Below are positions 33,694 to 39,783 of a DNA stretch of 39,783 bases, in pieces; positions within the stretch are counted from its first letter, which is position 1, and every line of letters starts with the position of its first letter. The DNA lies in assembly GCF_913055165.1 (NCBI RefSeq), contig NZ_CAJXJS010000031.1, positions 1 through 39,783 of the forward strand. Direction: 5' to 3'. The stretch is from an uncultured Devosia sp. GTDB lineage: Bacteria; Pseudomonadota; Alphaproteobacteria; Rhizobiales; Devosiaceae. The position numbers were made by a program, and so were the translations under genes. The notes below the pieces were generated by a model. The model searched no databases, was not told the origin of the DNA, and saw only the letters and a list, made by a program, of their open reading frames with translations.

Positions 33694-34128
33694 ATGATCC
33701 GCAAGCTTCTCATCACCACCCTGGCTGCCACCGTTCTCGCCGGTGCTGCCGCGCCCGCCATGGCCAATAGCCTGTTCATCGAACAATACGGCTTCGGCAA
33801 CGCCGTCGGCGGTGGCCAGGCCGGTTGGAACAACACTTTCGGCGCCTACCAGAACGGCAATTGGAACACCGGCATTTCCAACCAGAATGGCGGCAACAAC
33901 ACCTCCGCCATTGGTCAGGACGGCAACAACAACTATGGCGACGTCTGGCAGGATGGCTGGAACAACCAGGGCGGCGTCGCCCAGTTTGGCGACAACCATA
34001 ACGCCATTCTGACCCAGGACGGCAATGGCAACACCGCCGCCGGCGTGCAGGTCGGCAATGGCTGCAACGCCAATATGGTCCAGCACGGCTCCAACAATGT
34101 CAGCGCCTTTGTGCAGGTCTGCCCGTAA
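33694..34128 (+). CDS. Curlin-repeat amyloid subunit (CsgA-like)
   Basis: A 144-residue secreted protein. A signal peptide (1 to about 24, ending PAMAN) is followed by roughly 20-22 residue repeats of the curlin type, with recurring Q-x-G-x-x-N: EQYGFGN, YQNGNWN, GQDGNNN, WQDGWNN, TQDGNGN, QHGSNN. These stack as amyloid beta-turns on the cell surface. Unlike enteric CsgA it has cysteines near the end (NGCNAN and QVCP), which could form a disulphide. AAGGAG lies ahead of ATG. It leads a cassette with csgH and a second curlin protein; no csgG, csgE or csgF is in this window. Confidence 0.85.
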   Translation: MIRKLLITTLAATVLAGAAAPAMANSLFIEQYGFGNAVGGGQAGWNNTFGAYQNGNWNTGISNQNGGNNTSAIGQDGNNNYGDVWQDGWNNQGGVAQFGDNHNAILTQDGNGNTAAGVQVGNGCNANMVQHGSNNVSAFVQVCP

Positions 34129-34185
34129 ACCAAGGGCTCAGGGGGCCAGTCGCGGCTGGCCCCATCCACTTCAGAGGAGGACAAT

Positions 34186-34566
34186 ATGGTCTACTCCACG
34201 TTTCGCATGGCCGTTCTCGCGGTTGGCGCCCTGGCTCTGGCCGGCGCCGCCGCGCATGCCACCGGCAATGATGGCGATTTCAATTGCGGCATCAGCACCC
34301 AATCCGAACGCGGCCTGATGGCCATTGAAGGAGTGCTGCAAAGCCCGACTGCACTGTCCGGCGAATATCGCTTTGCCCTTAGGAGCAACAGCAGCGGTGG
34401 CTCCACCAATATCAGTCAGGGCGGCCAGTTCTCGGCCGCAGCAGGGGCGCCCGTGTCGCTGGGCAAGGTCATGGTCAATGCCGGCTCGACCATCGATGTC
34501 GATTTTTCCGTCGAAACCGGCGGCAAGCGCTTCGATTGCTCGGCACCGCTGACCACCCTGACCTGA
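34186..34566 (+). CDS. csgH: Curli chaperone CsgH-like protein
   Basis: A 126-residue periplasmic protein. A signal peptide ends near AAHA (about 25). The remainder is a compact beta domain with LSGEYRFALRSNSSGGSTNISQGG (in parts), VSLGKVMVNAGSTIDVDFSV (in parts) and a cysteine at each end (FNCG, FDCS). This matches CsgH, the alphaproteobacterial counterpart of CsgC, which keeps curlin subunits from forming amyloid inside the periplasm. Its position right after a curlin gene supports the call. GAGGAGG precedes ATG 34186. Confidence 0.82.
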   Translation: MVYSTFRMAVLAVGALALAGAAAHATGNDGDFNCGISTQSERGLMAIEGVLQSPTALSGEYRFALRSNSSGGSTNISQGGQFSAAAGAPVSLGKVMVNAGSTIDVDFSVETGGKRFDCSAPLTTLT

Positions 34567-34596
34567 GCGCCACGCACTCTCCCGATCCTTCCAACT

Positions 34597-34622
34597 GCCC
34601 CGCTCCGGCGGGGCTTTTTTTT
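34597..34622 (+). terminator. Terminator after csgH
   Basis: GCCCCGC pairs with GCGGGGC around a four-base loop and is followed by eight T residues. A textbook intrinsic terminator that separates csgH from the second curlin gene, which must have its own promoter or depend on read-through. Confidence 0.92.
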
Positions 34623-34750
34623 GCCGGCGCCGGCGGCTGAACGCTATCTGAACGCCGCGCTCCGAACCGGTTCAGGCCGGCCGCCTTATCCTCTTTTCAA
34701 GCGCTGGGAAGACCAGCCCAGGGAACGCAACTCAAACTCGGAGACACCAG

Positions 34751-35164
34751 ATGACCACTCGCTTCGCAAAGACCATCGCCGCCACTCTGACAGCTGCAAT
34801 GCTTGGCCTTTCCGCCGCACCAGCCATGGCCGGCGGCCAGATTGCCATCGGCTTCTCGCCCACCGACCCCGAACAGGCCGAGGCGCTGGGGATGGGCCTT
34901 AAGATGTTTTCGCTGATGCAGGGTCTGTCGGCCAGCGGCGCCAATGGCTACCAGAACGGCTCGGGCAATTCCGCCGGCTTCAACCAGAATGGCTCGGGCA
35001 ATCACGGGCTGATCTGGCAGGAAGGCAATGGCCACAATGGTTCGATCAACCAGAACGGCAACAACAATTCCTGCGGCCTGTTCCAATTCGGCGAGGCGAC
35101 CAATGCCCAATGCCTTCAGAACGGCGACAACCAGAGTGGCATCACCACGGTCATCGGCTTCTGA
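34751..35164 (+). CDS. Second curlin-repeat protein, possible nucleator
   Basis: A 137-residue secreted protein with a signal peptide ending near PAMAG (about 28). A non-repetitive region (29-60, TDPEQAEALGMGLKMFSLMQG in parts) precedes about four curlin-type repeats: YQNGSGN, NQNGSGN, WQEGNGH, NQNGNNN, then QNGDNQ. It has cysteines at NNSCGLF and NAQCLQ. The separate N-terminal segment and fewer repeats suggest a minor subunit or nucleator like CsgB, but this is inference. GGAGAC lies upstream of ATG 34751. Confidence 0.8.
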   Translation: MTTRFAKTIAATLTAAMLGLSAAPAMAGGQIAIGFSPTDPEQAEALGMGLKMFSLMQGLSASGANGYQNGSGNSAGFNQNGSGNHGLIWQEGNGHNGSINQNGNNNSCGLFQFGEATNAQCLQNGDNQSGITTVIGF

Positions 35165-35187
35165 AAAACGCAGTCAAGCAGGCCAAC

Positions 35188-35219
35188 AGGCGGGGTCACA
35201 GGGCCCCGCCTTTGCTTTT
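35188..35219 (+). terminator. Terminator after the second curlin gene
   Basis: AGGCGGGG pairs with CCCCGCCT around an eight-base loop, followed by TTGCTTTTC. It lies 24 bases past the stop codon. Confidence 0.85.
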
Positions 35220-35327
35220 CTGTTCGCCCGCCGCAAGATCGGCGCTAAAAAAATGTCGAAGCCTTCGCTCATCGCTCGTCGGCTCAGCAGACAGGCAATC
35301 ATGCCTGCGGTGAAACAGGAGAAAGAA

Positions 35328-35750
35328 ATGCGTGTTGTCGTTTTCGTCAAAGCCACCGCCGACAGTGAAAACAGCGTCATGCCGACGACCGAACTGCTGG
35401 AGGCCATGGGCAAGTACAATGAAGAGCTGATCAATGCCGGGATCATGATCGGCGGCGATGGCCTGAAGGCCACCAAATTCGCCAAGCGCGTCCATTTCAG
35501 CGGCTCGGACCGCTCGGTGATCGACGGCCCCTTTGCCGAGACCAAGGAAATCGTCGCCGGCTACTGGATCTGGGAAGTTCGCGACATGGACGAGGCCGTT
35601 GAATGGGTCAAGCGTTGCCCAAATCCCATGTTCACCGATAGCGACATCGACATCCGGCCAGTCATCGAGATGTCTGACTTCGCAGAAATCATGACACCCG
35701 AAGCGCAGGCCATTCATGACCGCAACGCCGAGCGCGTGCCGGGAAACTGA
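35328..35750 (+). CDS. YCII-related (DGPF-type) protein
   Basis: A 140-residue soluble protein with the YCII-related fold, recognised by MRVVVFVKATADSE at the start, SVIDGPFAETKEIVAGYWIWEV (in parts) in the middle and a C-terminal RPVIEMSDFAE. Such proteins form small alpha/beta barrels of unknown function, often encoded beside ECF sigma factors; none is adjacent here. AGGAGAAAG precedes ATG 35328; an in-frame ATG at 35301 would place that ribosome site inside the gene. Confidence 0.88.
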   Translation: MRVVVFVKATADSENSVMPTTELLEAMGKYNEELINAGIMIGGDGLKATKFAKRVHFSGSDRSVIDGPFAETKEIVAGYWIWEVRDMDEAVEWVKRCPNPMFTDSDIDIRPVIEMSDFAEIMTPEAQAIHDRNAERVPGN

Positions 35751-35770
35751 AGTCCGGCGGCCATCAAAGC

Positions 35771-35798
35771 AAAAAGCCCGCATCGCTGCGGGCTTTTT
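35771..35798. terminator. Bidirectional terminator between YCII gene and dksA
   Basis: AAAAAGCCCGC pairs with GCGGGCTTTTT around ATCGCT. It has a T run on both strands and serves both the rightward YCII gene and the leftward dksA gene. Confidence 0.92.
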
Positions 35799-35815
35799 CA
35801 TTAGCTAGGGGCAAC

Positions 35816-36232
35816 CTATTCGTCGCGATAAACCTTTTCGCGCCGCTCGTGGAGTTCCTGCGCCTCGAGGCTCAGGGTCGCCGTCGGGCGGGCATCGAGC
35901 CGAGCCAGACCGATCGGATCGCCGGTCTCTTCGCAATAACCGTAGGTACCATCATCGATGCGCTTGAGCGCCGCGTCAATCTTAGCAATCAGCTTGCGCT
36001 GGCGATCGCGGGTTCTGAGCTCCAGAGACCGGTCGCTTTCCGAACTGGCCCGGTCAGCCATATCCGGGTGGTTCTGGCTTTCTTCCTGGAGGTTCTCGAG
36101 AGTCAGGCGGCTCTCGCGCAAAATCTCGTCCTTCCAGGCATTCAGCTTATTCCTGAAGTATTCCCGCTGCCGCGGGTTCATGAACGGCTCGTCCTCGCTG
36201 GGTCGATAATCCGTAAGTTCAACCGAAGACAT
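35816..36232 (-). CDS. dksA: DksA, RNA polymerase-binding stringent-response protein
   Basis: A 138-residue regulator that enters the RNA polymerase secondary channel and acts with (p)ppGpp. The N-terminal coiled coil is clear (FMNPRQREYFRNKLNAWKDEILRES in parts; DRASSESDRSLELRTRDRQRKLI in parts), as is the C-terminal region YGYCEETGDPIGLARLDARP. Of the four zinc cysteines in E. coli DksA, only the first remains (YGYC); the others are Thr, Ser and Ala. This is usual in alphaproteobacteria. Start ATG 36232 gives MSSVELTDY, as in relatives; a TTG at 36250 is in frame. Confidence 0.95.
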   Translation of the reverse strand: MSSVELTDYRPSEDEPFMNPRQREYFRNKLNAWKDEILRESRLTLENLQEESQNHPDMADRASSESDRSLELRTRDRQRKLIAKIDAALKRIDDGTYGYCEETGDPIGLARLDARPTATLSLEAQELHERREKVYRDE

Positions 36233-36397
36233 CAGCAGACTCAACTCCAATGCGCCCTTGGCGGCCTATATATGCGCCTCGTCCGCCCCCCGCAAGCAAA
36301 CAAGTTACGACTCGTTAACACAGGAAAGCCGGACGCCTCAGCCGCATAGCGCAAAACTGACAACATCTTGATGACTTGGATAGAATTGGCTGCGACC

Positions 36398-36817
36398 TCA
36401 AATCTGGGGAAAGCGGCCGATCTTGGCCAATTCCACCAGCACGCGCAGCTCAATTTCGTCCAGCACCGCGTCCAGCTCCGGCTCCACTCGCTCGCGCAGA
36501 CCACGCAGCTGTTCGACCATGCCGTCCAGACGCTCGGGGGCCACTTGCCCCACCAGCAGATCGGCTTTCATGCCTTCGAGCAGATCGAGCAACCGCCGTC
36601 CCCGCTTCACGGCCTTGCGCCGGCTTTCGGAGAAGTCTCCCGCAGCCTGTAGAGCCAATATGGCATCAAGGCCTGCGGTCGGCGCTACCGGCGCAGCCGT
36701 ACCGGCCCGCTGCGGCCCCTGCTCCTCAGCCGGCACGAAGGCAGGCCCGCTGCCCGCCTTGCCGGGCGCCGAGCGACCGGACACTGTGCTGCTGCGATTG
36801 GTTGCGTCGATACGCAA
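36398..36817 (-). CDS. fliX: FliX, trans-acting flagellar assembly regulator
   Basis: A 139-residue protein. After a variable Gly/Ala/Pro-rich N-terminus come the FliX blocks LDAILALQAAGDFSESRRKAVKRGRRLLDLLEGMK (in parts, about 50-84) and the C-terminal LDAVLDEIELRVLVELAK (about 114-132). In Caulobacter FliX couples early basal-body assembly to the sigma-54 activator FlbD. It is transcribed away from flgI, as in Caulobacter. The start is TTG 36817 with CAGG just upstream; no ATG gives the typical MRIDATNRSS beginning. A CtrA-type box lies 52 bases upstream. Confidence 0.9.
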   Translation of the reverse strand: MRIDATNRSSTVSGRSAPGKAGSGPAFVPAEEQGPQRAGTAAPVAPTAGLDAILALQAAGDFSESRRKAVKRGRRLLDLLEGMKADLLVGQVAPERLDGMVEQLRGLRERVEPELDAVLDEIELRVLVELAKIGRFPQI

Positions 36818-36847
36818 AGGGCCTGACTCGCTCGGTTTGTTATTCTC

Positions 36848-36860
36848 GGCAAATTCTGCC
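36848..36860. promoter_or_regulatory. GGCA-N5-TGCC palindrome, fliX/flgI region (distal)
   Basis: GGCAAATTCTGCC, an exact copy of the shared flagellar palindrome, close to the fliX start and 121 bases upstream of the flgI -24 GG. It might also modulate fliX itself. Confidence 0.6.
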
Positions 36861-36868
36861 CACCGAAG

Positions 36869-36883
36869 TTAACAAGCCCTTAA
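36869..36883. promoter_or_regulatory. CtrA-type box between fliX and flgI
   Basis: TTAACAAGCCCTTAA is an exact TTAA-N7-TTAA. It is 52 bases from the fliX start codon and lies between two GGCA-N5-TGCC elements. fliX is a CtrA-dependent gene in Caulobacter, so fliX is the probable target. Confidence 0.72.
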
Positions 36884-36890
36884 CGCACCC

Positions 36891-36903
36891 GGCAAGAATT
36901 GCA
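36891..36903. promoter_or_regulatory. GGCA-N5-TGCA near-palindrome, flgI enhancer
   Basis: GGCAAGAATTGCA matches the shared palindrome with one mismatch. Its last base is 78 bases before the -24 GG of the flgI promoter, identical to the flgF spacing. Its core CCCGGCAAGAATTGC is repeated ahead of flgB. Confidence 0.65.
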
Positions 36904-36979
36904 CAGCATCACGGCAACGCACCCTTCCCCGTCGACTACAAACCTTCGAAATCAACGGCTTAGCTGCCCAGTCACAATC

Positions 36980-36995
36980 TGGCATGGTTCTCGCA
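36980..36995 (+). promoter_or_regulatory. Sigma-54 promoter of the flgI operon
   Basis: TGGCATGGTTCTCGCA has GG (36981-36982), ten bases and GC (36993-36994). It shares TGGCATGGTT with the flgF promoter. Expected start near 37,006, about 50 bases before the flgI ATG. Confidence 0.78.
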
Positions 36996-37056
36996 TTTGC
37001 TTGTCCGAAGGCCGCACCATGGGGATGGCGCGGCGTCAATCGGGGATGAATTGCCT

Positions 37057-38175
37057 ATGCGCCTGATCCGCACCATAGCCGCCGCAACGCTCAGCCTGGC
37101 GCTGACGCTGTCACCGCTCTCCGCCGTCCATGCTGCGCCCGCCCGCATCAAGGACATCGTGGACATGGAAGGCATTCGCGAGAACCAGCTCGTGGGCTAT
37201 GGCCTCGTTGTCGGCCTCAATGGCACCGGCGACAGCCTCAACAACTCGCCCTTCACCAAGCAGTCCCTCCAATCGATGCTTGAGCGGCTCGGGGTCAACA
37301 CCCAGGGCGAGAACGTCCGCACGGCAAATGTTGCCGCCGTGATGGTCACCGCCAATCTGCCTCCGTTCGCCACTCAAGGCTCGCGGATGGACGTTTCGGT
37401 GGCCGCCCTGGGTGACGCCGACAGCCTGCAAGGCGGAACGCTGCTGGTAACACCCCTGCTCGGGGCCGATGGCGAAGTCTATGCCATTGCTCAAGGCCCG
37501 GTTCTGATCAACGGCTTCAGCGCCCAGGGCGATGCGGCCAGCGTCATTTCCGGCGTTCCGACCACGGGGCGCATTTCATCCGGCGCGCTGATTGAGCGCG
37601 AGATCGACTTTCACCTCGGCTCCCAGCATTCGTTGCGCCTCGCCCTGCGCAACCCGGACCTGACCACGGCCCGGCGCATCGCCCTCGCGGTCAACGACTT
37701 CATCGGCGCCCCCACGGCAGTTCCCGAAGACCCGGCCACGGTGCGCCTGACGCTGCCGCGCAATTTCAACGGCAATATTGTGGATCTGCTGACCGACATC
37801 GAGCAGTTGATCGTCCAGACCGACCAGCCGGCCAAGATCGTCATCGACGAAAATTCCGGCATCATCGTCATGGGCAAGGATGTGCGCGTTTCCAGCGTCG
37901 CGGTCGCCCAGTCCAATCTGACCGTGACTATCGCCGAGAACCCCGAAGTCGTGCAGCCCAACCCGCTGAGCCTGGGGCAGACGGCCGTCGAGCCCAATAC
38001 CAATCTCAACGTCAATCAGTCTGACACCGCACTTCAGGTGGTCGAGGAATCGGTGACCCTGCAGCAGTTGGTCGATGGTCTGAACGCGCTGGGCATCTCG
38101 CCGCGAGACCTGATTGCCATCCTTCAGGCGATCAAGGCGACCGGAGCCCTTCAGGCCGAGATCGAGGTGCTGTGA
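37057..38175 (+). CDS. flgI: Flagellar P-ring protein FlgI
   Basis: A 372-residue periplasmic protein forming the P ring around the rod. The signal peptide covers about 1-27 (ending SAVHAA). Family blocks follow: RIKDIVDMEGIRENQLVGYGLVVGLNGTGD (in parts), FTKQSLQSMLERLGVN, VMVTANLPPFATQGSRMDV (in parts) and the C-terminal LQQLVDGLNALGISPRDLIAILQAIK (in parts). ATG 37057 has CGGGGA upstream; the longer frame runs back into the sigma-54 promoter. First of flgI-cheL-flbY, which overlap by a few bases each. Confidence 0.97.
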   Translation: MRLIRTIAAATLSLALTLSPLSAVHAAPARIKDIVDMEGIRENQLVGYGLVVGLNGTGDSLNNSPFTKQSLQSMLERLGVNTQGENVRTANVAAVMVTANLPPFATQGSRMDVSVAALGDADSLQGGTLLVTPLLGADGEVYAIAQGPVLINGFSAQGDAASVISGVPTTGRISSGALIEREIDFHLGSQHSLRLALRNPDLTTARRIALAVNDFIGAPTAVPEDPATVRLTLPRNFNGNIVDLLTDIEQLIVQTDQPAKIVIDENSGIIVMGKDVRVSSVAVAQSNLTVTIAENPEVVQPNPLSLGQTAVEPNTNLNVNQSDTALQVVEESVTLQQLVDGLNALGISPRDLIAILQAIKATGALQAEIEVL

Positions 38176-38516
38176 TGAACCTGATCAATCAAGCAGGCTC
38201 AACTCTTACACCGGGCCAGATGCAGCGTATCCGCGGTCAGGCCGAAGAACTTGAGGGCGTGTTCCTCAATATCCTGACCAAGGAAATGTTCGCGTCGGTC
38301 AAGGGCGACGAGAATTTCGGTGGCGGCGGCTTCGGCGAGGAGACGTGGCGCTCCATGCAAGCCGAGCAGCTCGCCAATTCCATTGCCCAGAGCGGTGGGG
38401 TGGGCATCGCCGATGACCTGATGAGCCAGATGATCGCCTTGCAGGAAGCGGCGAATGCCAGCCGCGCCCAGACCAGCTTCACACCCATTTCCAGTGCCGG
38501 AGTATACGGAAAATGA
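38175..38516 (+). CDS. Rod-binding FlgJ N-domain protein (CheL-type)
   Basis: A 113-residue protein equivalent to the N-terminal rod-capping half of FlgJ without the muramidase half. It contains RIRGQAEELEGVFLNILTKEMF (in parts), GFGEETWRSMQAEQLANSIAQSGG (in parts) and GIADDLMSQM. In Caulobacter the matching gene is called cheL and lies downstream of flgI. Rod passage through the wall must therefore use a separate lytic enzyme. The ATG shares its A with the flgI stop (TGATG), and a GTG one codon earlier is the alternative. It ends 4 bases inside the next gene. Confidence 0.9.
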   Translation: MNLINQAGSTLTPGQMQRIRGQAEELEGVFLNILTKEMFASVKGDENFGGGGFGEETWRSMQAEQLANSIAQSGGVGIADDLMSQMIALQEAANASRAQTSFTPISSAGVYGK

Positions 38517-38980
38517 CCGCAGCCGCCCGCCTTGCCGCCCTCGACGCCCTTCCAGCGGTAGAATTGTGTACGCACGCCGAACAGGCGCTGGCCTCTCTGG
38601 TGGATGTGATGAACCAGGAAACCACCCTGCTTCGCGCCGGCCATCTCCGCCAGGCCGGTCAGTTGACGCCTGACAAGACCCGGTTGGCACAGGATTATGT
38701 GACGTTCGCACGAGCGATCCAGCGGCAGGCCGTGCGTCTCAATGCCGAGGCGCCGCAGTCCATGGCGCGCCTGCGGGCCGGACACGAAAGCCTGGCCACC
38801 CAAATGGCAGAAAATCTGCGCGTGCTGGCCACAGCCAAGACTGTCACCGAAGACGTGTTGACTGATGTCGCCCGCATGGTTGGACAGCAGAACCGCACCA
38901 AGACCTACGGCACTGCCGGCACGGTCACCTCCGACCCCAATGCATCGGCCAAGGGAATAGCCATCAACCGGGCGCTGTAA
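38513..38980 (+). CDS. flbY: FlbY/FlgN-like flagellar protein
   Basis: A 155-residue, mostly helical soluble protein (VELCTHAEQALASLVDVMNQETTLLRAG in parts; AQDYVTFARAIQRQAVRLNAEAP in parts) ending in SDPNASAKGIAINRAL. The length, helical make-up and place after the flgJ-like gene fit the FlgN/FlbY group, which chaperone hook-filament junction proteins or are named from Caulobacter flbY. The exact role is inferred from context. ATG 38513 overlaps the previous gene by 4 bases (ATGA). Confidence 0.7.
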   Translation: MTAAARLAALDALPAVELCTHAEQALASLVDVMNQETTLLRAGHLRQAGQLTPDKTRLAQDYVTFARAIQRQAVRLNAEAPQSMARLRAGHESLATQMAENLRVLATAKTVTEDVLTDVARMVGQQNRTKTYGTAGTVTSDPNASAKGIAINRAL

Positions 38981-39079
38981 AATGGTGGCATTTGACTAAA
39001 ATGCGCAAAGGCGAGGTTACCTCAGCATAAGGGGCGCGACTTAGGGTTTCCGCGAATAGGTGCATTCGGGGGAAAGGTT

Positions 39080-39430
39080 ATGGTTGCAAGCCTCGCCATC
39101 GAGCCCGTCTCCCCGGGCTCCGCAAATCTGAACGAATACCGCCATCGGCCGGCCATGGGTGAACGCACCCTGCTGCACGACAGCGCACAGAAATCCGCGG
39201 CTGGCGCGAAAGCGGGGGACCGGGACCGCAATCTGCCTTTTCAACAAAAGGACCAGAAAGCGGATCGGCCTGCAGAACCGGAGCGTAACCGGACGGCAGA
39301 TTTCGCTGCAGCCGTTATCGCCGGCGCCCTGCCCCCGACCCCGCAGTCCATGGAAGAACTCATTCGCCGCATCGGCACCGCCGAGATACCCGAAGAGTCC
39401 CAGGCGCGCCTTCGGGATCTCATCGCTTAA
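39080..39430 (+). CDS. Unknown 116-residue protein next to flagellin
   Basis: No family recognised. The first 70 residues are polar and probably disordered (SAQKSAAGAKAGDRDRN, QQKDQKADRPAEPERN). The last 45 form a likely amphipathic segment (TADFAAAVIAGALPPTPQSMEELIRRI in parts). ATG 39080 is preceded by GGGGGAAAGG. No signal peptide or membrane helix. It lies 99 bases after flbY and is followed by a strong terminator and the flagellin gene, so a role in flagellar assembly or regulation is possible by position only. Confidence 0.6.
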   Translation: MVASLAIEPVSPGSANLNEYRHRPAMGERTLLHDSAQKSAAGAKAGDRDRNLPFQQKDQKADRPAEPERNRTADFAAAVIAGALPPTPQSMEELIRRIGTAEIPEESQARLRDLIA

Positions 39431-39469
39431 GTTAACACTTCCCTAGACTCCTCCCTCACCGAGTCGCGC

Positions 39470-39498
39470 AAAAGGCCCCGGATTCCGGGGCCTTTTCG
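39470..39498 (+). terminator. Terminator before the flagellin gene
   Basis: AAAAGGCCCCGG pairs perfectly with CCGGGGCCTTTT around ATT, with T runs in both directions. It closes the flgI-side transcription unit and isolates the flagellin promoter. Confidence 0.93.
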
Positions 39499-39551
39499 CA
39501 TTTGGGTCGATAAATTCGGGCGAAGTATTAGCCCAAACTTTCGGCATCCAT

Positions 39552-39566
39552 TTAACCCTTCCTTAT
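39552..39566 (+). promoter_or_regulatory. CtrA-like box upstream of flagellin
   Basis: TTAACCCTTCCTTAT is TTAA-N7-TTAT, one mismatch from the CtrA consensus, 78 bases before the flagellin ATG. With one mismatch in AT-rich intergenic DNA this is only suggestive. Confidence 0.35.
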
Positions 39567-39643
39567 AGCCTGGCAGCAGAGGATCGGCCTGCCTCAGGAG
39601 AGGCGTCGTAGTATGCGTAATCCTAGAAAAGGACTTAGCCAAA

Positions 39644-39783
39644 ATGGCCGATATCTCTCTCTCCAAAGCCGTCCGCTCGAACCTGTTGTCCCTCAAGGGC
39701 ACTGCCGATATGATGGCCTCCACCCAGAACCGCCTCGCCACTGGTAACAAGGTGAACTCCGCTCTGGACAATCCCTCCAGCTG
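39644..39783 (+). CDS. Flagellin, N-terminal part (cut by window end)
   Basis: The first 46 codons of a flagellin gene: MADISLSKAVRSNLLSLKG, then MMASTQNRLATGNKVNSALDNPSS. This is the conserved D0/D1 N-terminal helix that polymerises the filament; the motif TQNRLATGNKVNSALDNP is diagnostic. AAAAGGAC precedes ATG 39644. The gene continues beyond the window. A leader of up to 140 bases with a GCCTC-AGGA-GAGGC hairpin precedes it. Confidence 0.93.
   Translation, partial: MADISLSKAVRSNLLSLKGTADMMASTQNRLATGNKVNSALDNPSS

Noticed and set aside
39507..39514. GTCGATAA, resembling a sigma-28 -10 (GCCGATAA), upstream of flagellin
   Set aside because: No matching -35 at 15 bases upstream, and alphaproteobacteria of this type generally lack a FliA-driven flagellin promoter.
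39427..39771. 114-codon frame on the - strand over the flagellin start
   Set aside because: It runs through the strong terminator and the flagellin coding region, and lacks a ribosome site.

Overview
This is about 40 kb of high-GC DNA from an alphaproteobacterium, most likely a member of the Hyphomicrobiales close to Devosia (a judgement from gene content, not from a database search). The clues are CckA, FliX and a CheL/FlbY-type rod gene pair, a MotE-like protein, a DUF6468 flagellar protein, an alphaproteobacterial DksA with one zinc cysteine left, a CsgH-type curli chaperone, and dispersed hairpin repeats of the kind common in rhizobia-like genomes. The layout is chromosomal. I see no tRNA, rRNA, CRISPR array, transposase or phage gene.

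Layout. 1-2,991: two exported proteins of unknown role, a DUF2807 repeat protein and a VWA protein with four GYGY-bearing repeats. 2,992-8,484: an EamA transporter, a receiver-like protein, alaS, and recA behind a paired SOS-type site. 8,759-12,387: a GguC-family enzyme, a 33-residue membrane protein whose ribosome site lies in a hairpin, an aldo/keto reductase, an ArsR/AHSA1 pair and a DUF2237 protein. 12,613-15,180: the cell-cycle kinase gene cckA. 15,304-31,503: the main flagellar block (flgB-flgC-fliE-fliQ-fliR-flhB leftward; fliO-fliP rightward; fliL-fliM-DUF6468-motE and a large TPR protein leftward; flgF-flgG-flgA-flgH rightward), interrupted by a DUF4386 membrane protein. 31,729-35,750: a glycine-zipper peptide, an M32 carboxypeptidase, a curlin/csgH/curlin cassette and a YCII-family protein. 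35,816-39,783: dksA, fliX, flgI-cheL-flbY, an unknown gene and the start of a flagellin gene.

How the genes work together. Three divergent flagellar control regions (flgB/fliO, fliL/flgF, fliX/flgI) share one design. Each has a sigma-54-like GG-N10-GC promoter facing flgB, flgF or flgI. Each has a GGCA-N5-TGCC palindrome (one near-match) whose near edge lies 77, 78 or 78 bases upstream of the -24 GG. Each also has a CtrA-type TTAA-N7-TTAA box (one copy with one mismatch). With cckA and fliX in the same window, this reads as a Caulobacter-like cascade: CckA to CtrA for early genes, then FliX and a FlbD-type activator with sigma-54 for rod and ring genes. The motif positions and spacings are seen directly; the protein assignments are inference. 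ChpT, CtrA, FlbD and RpoN are not encoded here.
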